Under the pieces are notes generated by a model that was not told the origin of the DNA, searched no databases, and saw nothing but the letters and a program-made list of their open reading frames with translations. A stretch of 64,000 bases of DNA, from positions 22,925,791-22,989,790 of the forward strand of contig CM072162.1 in assembly GCA_036850595.1 (NCBI GenBank), given 5' to 3'. Both the position numbers and the translations under genes were made by a program. This document shows, piece after piece, positions 56,375 through 64,000 of this stretch; positions within the stretch are counted from its first letter, which is position 1; each line of letters starts with the position of its first letter. This DNA is from Rhyacichthys aspro (taxonomy: Eukaryota; Chordata; Actinopteri; Gobiiformes; Rhyacichthyidae).

Positions 56375-57029
56375 GTTTTGTTTTTACTAAGCTCTGATCC
56401 CACTCGTGACCTGGTGCTTTGAGGTCACAGTGCTTTAAATACACAACACACAGTTTTTCATAACTTTGAAAGGCCGATATCACACGTGTAAGTTATTTGT
56501 CGAAATGTCACGTAGAGACATTGTTTTTTCGAGGCCGCTTCGACCCGACACGTGTAACCAGAGAGGGCAGTGCAGTCCCGGGCCAGGCCACACCGACGCA
56601 GACGTAAACACAGCGGCTAATGAGACTCAGGCCTGTGGAAAGACGGCGCTTGGGGAGTTTAAGCAGCTGCAGCTGGGCAGAGGTGGCACCAGAGATGTTT
56701 ACGGCAGCCTTTAGCCCATCAACTCACTGTCAACAGTTCAAGGGACTGTCAGCGCCCGGGCCTCGTGTTCCAGTCTGAAAACTGAGCCAGAGCTGGAGCG
56801 GGTCTGGAGGGGGTTAGCGGTTTGAGACGAGAACACAGGGAGATTTCAGAGTTTGAAATGTGAAGGTTTGGGGCTCACTTTAGGACAAAACATCAAACTT
56901 TCTGCAGACATTAGATTTAAACCGCTGTTGTCGCTAGGACCACAAAGATAAGACAAAGATTTGAGTTTACTTAGATGAGTGGTTCTCAAACTGTGGTCCA
57001 GGTCGCTCTGGTGGGACTATTGATTTCTG
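56375..57029. other. Mixed DNA with a CpG-richer patch at 56480-56820
   Basis: The patch is repeat-free with CCCGACACGTGTAACC (E-box CACGTG). A frame at 56466-56714 has no recognised domain. Confidence 0.33.
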
Positions 57030-57190
57030 CTACATTCATTCATCTCCTGCTTGGTGCTCACAGGTGACTGGAGACTATCCCAGCAGCTTTGGGCCAGTTA
57101 GTCGCAGGGTTAACACTTAGAGACAACCATTCACTCTCACATTCATCCATGACTCATGTTTTTGGACGGTGGGACGAAGCCAGACGTACA
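57030..57190 (-). mobile_element. 3' half of the tRNA-headed fish repeat
   Basis: On the minus strand: CCACCGTCCAAAAACATGAG, GAATGTGAGAGTGAATGG, TTGTCTCTAAGTGTTAACCC, TGCGACTAACTGG, AAAGCTGCTGGGATAGTCTC and GAGATGAATGAATG. This is the full body-to-tail order of the family, making it the best-preserved copy here. Confidence 0.72.
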
Positions 57191-57299
57191 CTTTACTTTT
57201 CAAACTAAATGCAACAATAATGGACTTTTAGACTTGTGTCATTTCCAGTTCTATCTTCTGTCAACTTGACCTGATGTGATCTGTGAATTAAAAACAGCT
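57191..57299. other. Unremarkable DNA
   Basis: No feature recognised. Confidence 0.45.
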
Positions 57300-57745
57300 T
57301 CTCGTTTCCATCCCGTCTCTCTTTTTCTGCTCATATCTGTCCCGGGCGTGTGCTCGGATCGGTTCCTCTGAGGTAAAGTCCAGATTATAATCCCTGGGTC
57401 CATCTAATCTGCTCATATTCACATCTCAGATTAACACAGAGTCATCCACTCTCTGCGTGCGGTCGTTTTTAGAGCCATTGTCCTCGTCCGAGCTCAGGGA
57501 GATTAATTGTTAAAAAATTAAGCCTGTCTCGGGCCGGCGACCCCGAGGTCAGCTGTTTCCTCACGAATCGCCGGCGGTGCCATCTGCCCTCGAGCGCCGG
57601 CCGTGTCCGTGCCGTAAGACGAGTGGATCAGGGACGGGAACAGCGTGTACTCAGTGTTTTTACATGAAAGGTGACCGAGTACACGCCGGTCTGCTCCAAC
57701 ATACAAGCTGTCCACAACACGGACACTGTCTGTCACTGAGGGTCA
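57300..57745. promoter_or_regulatory. Candidate conserved non-coding island
   Basis: GAGATTAATTGTTAAAAAAT (about 57499-57518) with TTAATTG, followed by CTCGGGCCGGCGACCCCGAG (57528-57547), an imperfect GC-rich inverted repeat. GATTATAATCCC near 57383 holds a GATTATAATC palindrome. Repeat-free. Confidence 0.36.
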
Positions 57746-57950
57746 TCACTTAGACTGGATCACTCCTGCTTCATAACCCCACCTCCGCAATCACACAGAC
57801 AGGAACATACAGGACGCTAAAGTTTTAGACACGTGTGAAGATCTGCAGTGAACTGTCAACAATGTTCAATTCATATGTTTACATGTTTTTATTGATTTAC
57901 AAAATGGAAAAGAAGAGACAAAAACCTCTAATTCTTAGAGTGATCTCAGA

Positions 57951-58224
57951 ACATGGTCTGGTTTAGTCCAGTTTGGTCTGGTTTTGTCTGGGATTACATG
58001 GTCTGGTTTAGTCCAGTTTGGCCTGGTTTTGTCTGGGATTACATGGTCTGGTTTAGTCCAGTCTGGTCTGGTTTTGTCTGGGATTACATGGTCTGGTTTA
58101 GTCCAGTCTGGTCTGGTTTTGTCTGGGATTACATGGTCTGGTTTAGTCCAGTCTGGTCTGGTTTTGTCTGGGATTACATGGTCTGGTTTAGTCCAGTCTG
58201 GTCTGGTTTTGTCTGGGATTACAA
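57951..58224 (+). repeat. 45-bp minisatellite, array 2
   Basis: Six copies of the same 45-bp unit as 11323-11792, very uniform (TCTGGTCTGGTTTTG and TCTGGGATTACA throughout). Flanks differ from those of array 1, so no larger duplication is evident. Confidence 0.95.
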
Positions 58225-59184
58225 GTCTTGTCTTTTTTCACCTTGTTCTTGTAAAATAATAAATCCACAACTACCGAAAACTTTTGCACAGTATTGAACA
58301 TTATGAGCTGTATACTTAAAACACTATAGACTCTGGTAAAAAGGTGAAGGCATTATTTTAAAAGTAGAGAACATGTCTTACTGCAAGAAGACATCTCCAA
58401 CTCAAAAACTTTTAACAAATGCCTTCTTTTACCAGTTTTATTGCAGTATGACCTGGAGAAAGGAGAATCAGACACTTTAGACCTGGTTTTAGTCCCAAAA
58501 CTGCTGCTGATCTTATTGTAGTATAGACAGACCAACACAGAGACTGTCCTCTGATTTGGACAAAGATCATGTTTTTGTTATGTTTTTCAGTTCATAGATT
58601 GTTTTTTTAGTACTTCTGATAAAACTTACCTCAATAAATGATCTTTTCCAGATGACATTCTCCAGTTTGTTCCTGTGTTCCTGGACAGAGCTCTGATGGA
58701 GGTGGTTATAAACCTGTCGACTGCTCTGTTTCAGACGGACAGCTGGACTCACGCAGCATTAGCATTAACGGTTTACACCTGAAGGCAGCGCTCTCATTAA
58801 CGTCAACCTTCGCTCCTCTTGACTCGGCTGGTCACTCGGATCACGACACGATGAATTAGAGCCTGAACAGAAGCAGCTACGGATACCTGCTCCTTCAAGA
58901 GGTTTATTGTGATATTTTAACATTTACAACAGCTTGGACCTGACAAAACTGGCTGACAATGATTTAAACAGGAAAAAAACAACCTTTTTGTCATGTTTTA
59001 CCACAGGTTTGTGAGTTAATACCAATAAAAGATACACAAGAATTTAAAAACAAGAAACAAGACATCTTTGGACCCAAAACCATATCAGAGTTTTTGCTAA
59101 ATATGTTTGAGAAACCAGAAGATCATTTTTAATGCTAAGACCTGCTAATTCTGACAGGTACAAGGTGAGCTGGACAACAGATAA
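58225..59184. other. AT-rich DNA, no gene
   Basis: Short frames only. Confidence 0.45.
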
Positions 59185-60172
59185 AGGCAAGTGCTAACGG
59201 GCCACGGCTAACAGGCTACAGCTAATGGGCCACAGTGACTATAGGCAAGAGCTAACGGACGACAGCTAACAGGCCACAACGACTATAGGCAAGAGCTAAC
59301 AGGCCAGAGCTAAGGGGCCACAGCTAACAGGCCACAGCTAAGGGGCTACAGCTAATGGGCCACAGCTAACAGGCCACAGCTAACGGGCCACAGCAACTAT
59401 AGGCAAGAGCTAACAGGCCACAGCTAACGGGCTACAGCTAACGGGCCACAGCAACTATAGGCAAGAGCTAACAGGCCACAGCTAACGGGCCACAGCGACT
59501 ATAGGCAAGAGCTAACGGACGACAGCTAACAGGCCACAACGACTATAGGCAAGAGCTAACAGGCCAGAGCTAAGGGGCTACAGCTAATGGGCCACAGCTA
59601 ACAGGCCACAGCTAACGGGCCACAGCAACTATAGGCAAGAGCTAACAGGCCACAGCTAACAGGCCACAGCTAACAGGCCACAGCTAACAGGCCACAGCGA
59701 CTATAGGCAAGAGCTAACGGGCCACAGCGACTGACAATAGGCAAGAGCAAACAGGCCACAGCTAACGGGCCACAGCGACTATAGGCAAGAGCTAACGGGC
59801 CACAGCGACTATAGGCAAGAGCTAACGGGCCACAGCGACTATAGGCAAGAGCTAACGGGTCACAGCCAACAGGCCACAGCGACTGACTATAGGCAAGAGC
59901 TAACGGACCACAGTGACTATAGGCAAGAGCTAACGGGCCACAGCGACTATAGGTCACAGCTAACGGGCCACAGCTAACTGGCCACTTCGACTATAGGCAA
60001 GAGCTAACGGGTCACAGCTAATGGGCCACAGCGACTATAGGCCACAGCTAATGGGTCACAGCTAATGGGCCACAGCGACTATAGGCCACAGCTAATGGGT
60101 CACAGCTAACGGGTCACAGCTAATGGGCCACAGCGGCTACAGGCAAGAGCTAACGGACCACAGCTAACAGGT
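59185..60172 (+). repeat. Composite 14/30-bp minisatellite
   Basis: About 1 kb built from GCTAACAGGCCACA (14 bp) and a longer unit that inserts GCGACTATAGGCAAGA. Variants alternate AGG/GGG, GACGACAG and GGCTACAG. A higher-order block at about 59231-59400 recurs from 59491, offset by 260 then 232 bases after a 28-base indel. Minus-strand alanine/leucine-rich frames are artefacts. Confidence 0.95.
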
Positions 60173-60539
60173 TCAATTCAGGATGCAAGGCCTGGAAAGT
60201 CCAAAGAACAAACTGACTGAGCGGGAAGGTGAGGCTTACATAGTGGGTGGTTAATGAGAGGCAGCTGAGAGGGCAGGTGGAGGTATTTAGGTGATTAGAA
60301 GATGTGACAGGGGCAGGAGACAAACTGTGGACTGGATTTGACAAATACAGAAGATACTGTAAATATATGCACTAAATCAACCACTCTGCATCTCATTTCT
60401 TTATTTGGAGAATTGATTAGCACTTCATTTAAAGATTTATTTTTTTACTTTACAAAATTGTTGAAGTGGAAACGCAGCAGTAAACCTTCCAGGAACTAAA
60501 CGTATGAGGCATAAACACAGTGTACGGCTTGTAATGAAT
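60173..60539. other. Unremarkable DNA
   Basis: No feature recognised. Confidence 0.45.
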
Positions 60540-61050
60540 GAGAATGTGTGTTAATCCTCTCGTGCGAGTGTGTATATGTGTGTGTCCGGCCGACGCGAGC
60601 AGACAGGGAGCATGTTGGAGCTGACAAGGCCTGTAGGGTCAACATCAAGCCAAATCAACTGCACTGGGGATCAACCATCGCTGCGCCGCTGTCAAATTAG
60701 GGCACGGCGCCAGCACACGCTCGCATTTACACACAACACACACACAGAAAACACACAACGCACACATTTCCACAGGAGCCGGCAGCTGTCAGCGCACACT
60801 CGTGACTGCCCACTGCCCCGGAAACATCACGGCACATCTCTAGCCCGAGGTGAGCTGCAGTTGTGTGGGCAGTCACAGGGTCTGAGCGAGCGCTGGGAGA
60901 TTACTGCTGAAACGGGGACAACTTTACAGCAAATGATGTGTTTAGTCGTGTTTGGACTTGACTCAATGCTTTTAAAAAATGCACCGTGCCAAATCTACCA
61001 GAAGTTTAGTGGTGATTGGACGGTAACGGAGACGATTGTTAGCCAGGCCT
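60540..61050. promoter_or_regulatory. Candidate conserved non-coding island
   Basis: ATGTTGGAGCTGACAAGGCC, GTAGGGTCAACATCAAGCC, AAATCAACTGCACTGGGG and CTGTCAAATTAGGGCACGG are dense and non-repetitive. A CA-rich stretch follows (60727-60770). The 160-codon frame at 60570-61052 has no recognised domain and crosses the CA-rich stretch, so it is not called. Confidence 0.37.
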
Positions 61051-61428
61051 GAGCGGTATTAGTTAAGGACTTTTTCCCACTGTTATTTCACTTATATTAC
61101 TTTTTTTTTTCTAAAGTGACCCTAGTTATTCAAACCCAGGCTTAGCTTTCATTTTTTATTATTATTAATTCAGAGATATAGTATGTTTTTATTTAGTTTT
61201 CATACTTTTTAACAGAGAATTGTATCAGAGTCAAACAGGAGACAGAGAAATACTGCAGTGACTGTGAAAATGGGCCATTCCAGCTCCTGTAGGGGGCGCT
61301 GTGAGGGTCCTGTAACTGTCTGTGTGTGGTTTTATTCTCTGTCATTAGTGAAAGGCCAAGTCATTTTCAGTTGACCTCAGTTTGATAGAAAAATCTCATT
61401 TCAAAATGTAAAATTATGAAAAAAAAAT
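61051..61428. other. Unremarkable DNA
   Basis: CTGTAGGGGGCGCTGTGAGG near 61289 is a word frequent at fish repeat edges. Nothing else. Confidence 0.4.
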
Positions 61429-61801
61429 AAGAAGCTCCACTTCCTGGTTTTATTTTTCTGTCTCAGACTCCACTCTCCTCCAAAATCAGTCTAGAGACCT
61501 CTCCTGCTTCTCTTTTATTAAAAACCAGACCAGTTTTTCCTCCAAAATACTAATCCATTTGACCAAACTGAAGTTTAGAGTTTAGCGTTAGCTTAGCTGT
61601 GACTTCAGCGTCAGGACGACAATTATCTCCTCCTCGTTAAACATTACGTGATTGAATTGACAGTATTTATCTGTGTTTTACGTTGCCTCCCTTTTCTCTG
61701 TTGATGCTTTTCTTTTTTCAGCTGTTTCTCTGTTAAAAGACATATTCAGCTGAAAATACACTTTATCTGCAGCTATTAAACTTTTCCTTTTTGGAGCATG
61801 T
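61429..61801 (-). mobile_element. MITE-like subfamily B, copy B5 (truncated, core-deleted)
   Basis: Left end AAGCTCCACTTCCTGGTTTT. The arm is complete to GCAGCTATTAAACTT, then it jumps to TTCCTTTTTGGAGCATG, losing about 43 bases that contain ACGTCATGTGACAAG, the GTCGACCAATGG word and GGAGCGCT. It ends just beyond. Confidence 0.88.
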
Positions 61802-62559
61802 TATTATCAGTTTATTTATCTATTTAAGGTTGGACATAAACTTTATTTTACTAAATATTCTTTTAACATGAGTGATATTACTAACTCATGTTCCTTTCAA
61901 TGAGACATGAGCTCATTCAGGCAGAAGTTCATAATCAGACGCCTGAGTCAATAATGACGGATGGAAATGCAGCTGTGAAATATAGACTAAGGACAAATGA
62001 TAATTATGAATGTGTTGCATATGATTTTTCTTCCCCAGATGATTATATATGTTTGAGAATCAGGCTTCTGAATATGGACATTTCCACGTGGAATTAATGG
62101 AAATGTGAGATGATTTCAGACATACTTCAATATTTGAACGACTGATCACTTTCATTTCAAATCAAGGCAAAACATATAATATATTACATGTCAGTGATAG
62201 TGTAAACAAATTAACAAGGACAGTATTTACATTTATTTCTTACTTTTTAGGTATTTTCACTTGATCCACTCCAAAGTAAGTGGATTTTTTTTTCTTTTTA
62301 AGTTGGTCCAGTTTACGTTGGTTTAAGATAAACTGGATTAAATCTATTTCTTATTAAGTTTGTTAATGAGAAAATGTCCTAAAAGAGCAAAGGTAAAAAA
62401 ATGAAGAGTGGAAATTGTCGATAACAGCTCTTAACAAATTCTGATGAAATGCATATTGTCAAGCTCAAAAAATCAAATACATCAAGGTATTTTCTGGTTT
62501 ATTTCACTCAGATCTATTTAAAAGTTCATTGATGGTATAGATTTATGTCAAATTGCCAC
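61802..62559. other. AT-rich DNA, no gene
   Basis: A 69-codon frame at 61888-62097 has no recognised domain. Confidence 0.45.
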
Positions 62560-63075
62560 AGATGAAGTAAATAGGGTCAAATAATCCGCTGAAGTGCCCC
62601 TGCAGTGACCGTTAGTTCTGTCTGAGCGGGACCTGTCTCTGAAAAACGAATGTGGCTCTTCAGGTCACGCTCCCAAACTGCTCCTCACCTGCTTTATGTG
62701 ACGCCTCGGGCCATTGGAGCCTCATCCGTGTGAGCGAGTCCGGGCCGGGGTAAACGGTCGGGGGGCCGGGGGGGCAGAGGGGGGCAGAGGGGGCAGAGCG
62801 TGTGAAGCTGAAGTAATGATGAGCCGATAAAGTGCAGCGCGGACACAGAGAGGCACAGCTGGCAGAGGTGGCCCAGTTAGCCCCGTTAGCCACAGATGCC
62901 CATTTACTGCCCCACTGATGACACCCCTGGGGCATAACCCACACACTGTCAGTGAAGTACACACTGTCAGTGAAGTACACACAGACGGAGATAGGACCAC
63001 AGTTTTGACAGAGGCACACACCTGGACTTTTACAGCTGAGGCCTCGAGGTTTTCTGACGGACAAACACAACTTTT
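62560..63075. promoter_or_regulatory. Candidate conserved island with G-rich tract
   Basis: GC-rich and mostly non-repetitive (AAGCTGAAGTAATGATGAGC, GATGCCCATTTACTGCCCC). A G-run cluster at 62759-62793 fits the quadruplex pattern. An exact 18-bp tandem pair, ACACTGTCAGTGAAGTAC, lies at 62943-62960 and 62961-62978, and each copy contains the ACTGTCAGT inverted repeat. Confidence 0.35.
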
Positions 63076-63150
63076 AAATTGTAAATGAATGCAATCTGTC
63101 TATTTTTACTAAAGATAATTGAGTCCAGTCCATGTTTTATTTATGAGAAT

Positions 63151-63682
63151 TTAACAGACTGTGCCTGATTTTTTCTTCTTCTAGTTGTGGAAAATGTGTA
63201 AACTCCAAATAGTTTGTTGTAAAAGCAATAATTTCTGGAAAATCTGGTCTTTCTGATCCATCTACTGTTTATTAAAGGGATTGTAATAGATGAGAACCTC
63301 TATTCAGGAACAGAAAACCTTGGACAATCACATGCTCCAAAAAGGAGCGCTCCCATTGGTCGACACTTGTCACATGACGTTCCAGGAAGTTTAATAGCTG
63401 CAGATAAAGTGTATTTTCAGCTGAATATGTCTTTTAACAGAGAAACAGCTGAAAAAAGAAAAGCATCAACAGAGAAAAGGGAGACAACGTAAAACACAGA
63501 TAAATACTGTCAATTCAATCACGTAATGTTTAACGAGGAGGAGATAATTGTCGTCCTGATGCTGAAGTCACAGCTAAGCTAACGCTAAACTCTAAACTTC
63601 AGTTTGGTCAAATGGATTAGTATTTTGGAGGAAACACGGGTCTGGTTTTATTTTTTTAATAAAAGAGAAGCAGGAGAGGTCC
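63151..63682 (+). mobile_element. MITE-like subfamily B, copy B6
   Basis: Starts TTAACAGACTGTGCCTGATT, which lines up with the A left end (TTAAAAGTCC...CCTGATT) and shows that the two subfamilies share termini. Full left arm, core (ATTGGTCGACACTTGTCAC) and right arm to GAAGCAGGAGAGGTCCC, where the 22-bp array takes over and the right terminus is lost. Confidence 0.9.
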
Positions 63683-63689
63683 CAGCTGA

Positions 63690-64000
63690 AACTGGTTCGT
63701 ATGTGTTGGTCTCCCTGAGTGTGTTCTTATCCCTGAGTGTGTGTGTTCTTATCCCTGAGTGTGTGTGTTCTTATCCCTGAGTGTGTGTGTTCGTCTCCCT
63801 GAAAACCCAAAAAAAAAAAAAACACCCCCCCGGGGGTTCGTATCCCTGAGTGTGTGTGTTCGTCTCCCTGAGTGTGTGTGTTCGTCTCCCTGAGTGTGTG
63901 TGTTCGTCTCCCTGAGTGTGTTCGTCTCCCTGAGTGTGTGTGTTCATATCCCTGAGTGTGTGTGTTCATATCCCTGAGTGTGTTCTTATCCCTGAGTGTG
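63690..64000 (+). repeat. 22-bp minisatellite, runs off the window
   Basis: Units of CTCCCTGAGTGTGTGTGTTCGT, with shorter variants lacking one or two GT steps and ATCCCTGAGT variants. It is interrupted at 63801-63838 by an A-run and a C/G-run. It continues past the right edge. Confidence 0.93.

Noticed and set aside
59185..60172. CRISPR-like regularly repeated array
   Set aside because: There are no unique spacers. Everything between repeats is itself repeat sequence, and the setting is vertebrate.
60570..61052. 160-codon frame
   Set aside because: Crosses a CA-rich simple stretch and shows no domain; the island is better explained as non-coding.

Overview
This 64 kb window looks like gene-free, repeat-rich nuclear DNA from a vertebrate, most probably a teleost fish. 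I infer a teleost from several dispersed repeats that I recognise by memory as fish repeats: a Tc1-like transposon end, the tRNA-headed repeat with the GCTGGGATAGGCTCC tail, hAT-like GTGTCAAACTCAAGGCCC ends and CTGGTTAAATAAAGG retroposon tails. Abundant minisatellites also fit. I could not name the species. No open reading frame shows a recognisable domain, exon structure or homology that I can support. The long frames fall on tandem repeats or are of chance length. I see no rRNA, complete tRNA, CRISPR array or bacterial-type feature.

Three layers make up the window. (1) Dispersed mobile-element copies. The main one is a TTAA-ended, MITE-like family in two diverged subfamilies, A (11 copies) and B (6 copies), about 0.5 kb when complete, sharing a central GGAGCGCTCC/ATTGGTCGAC core. 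There are also two copies of an older family (25.2 and 47.7 kb), hAT-like ends, a Tc1-like remnant, pieces of the tRNA-headed repeat and a poly-A retroposon tail. (2) Tandem arrays: a 17-bp array (1.9 kb), a 21-bp unit at six loci (5.1, 7.6, 27.2, 28.0, 34.5 and 49.0 kb), a 45-bp unit at two loci (11.3 and 58.0 kb), an 11-bp array (22.2 kb), a purine-rich 15-bp array (26.7 kb), a composite 14/30-bp array (59.2 kb) and a 22-bp array running off the right edge (63.7 kb). (3) Some two dozen islands of 250-600 bp that are repeat-poor, richer in GC and CpG, and dotted with homeodomain-, POU-, FOX- and SOX-like words. By texture they resemble conserved non-coding elements, but only a cross-species alignment can show that.

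The layout fits a gene desert or a long intron, perhaps flanking a developmental regulator; that is inference. The most interesting observations are these. The 21-bp minisatellite unit carries a Pol III B-box-like word and, at 28.57 kb, joins a tRNA-like SINE head in register at its B box. The same 21-bp array sits at equivalent positions inside copies of a dispersed hAT-like element. Two islands share POU-dimer-like ATGAATAT/ATATTCAT palindromes. Two subfamily A copies form a head-to-head inverted pair at 40.1-40.8 kb. All repeat alignments were made by eye, so boundaries are approximate to a few bases or, for degenerate copies, tens of bases.
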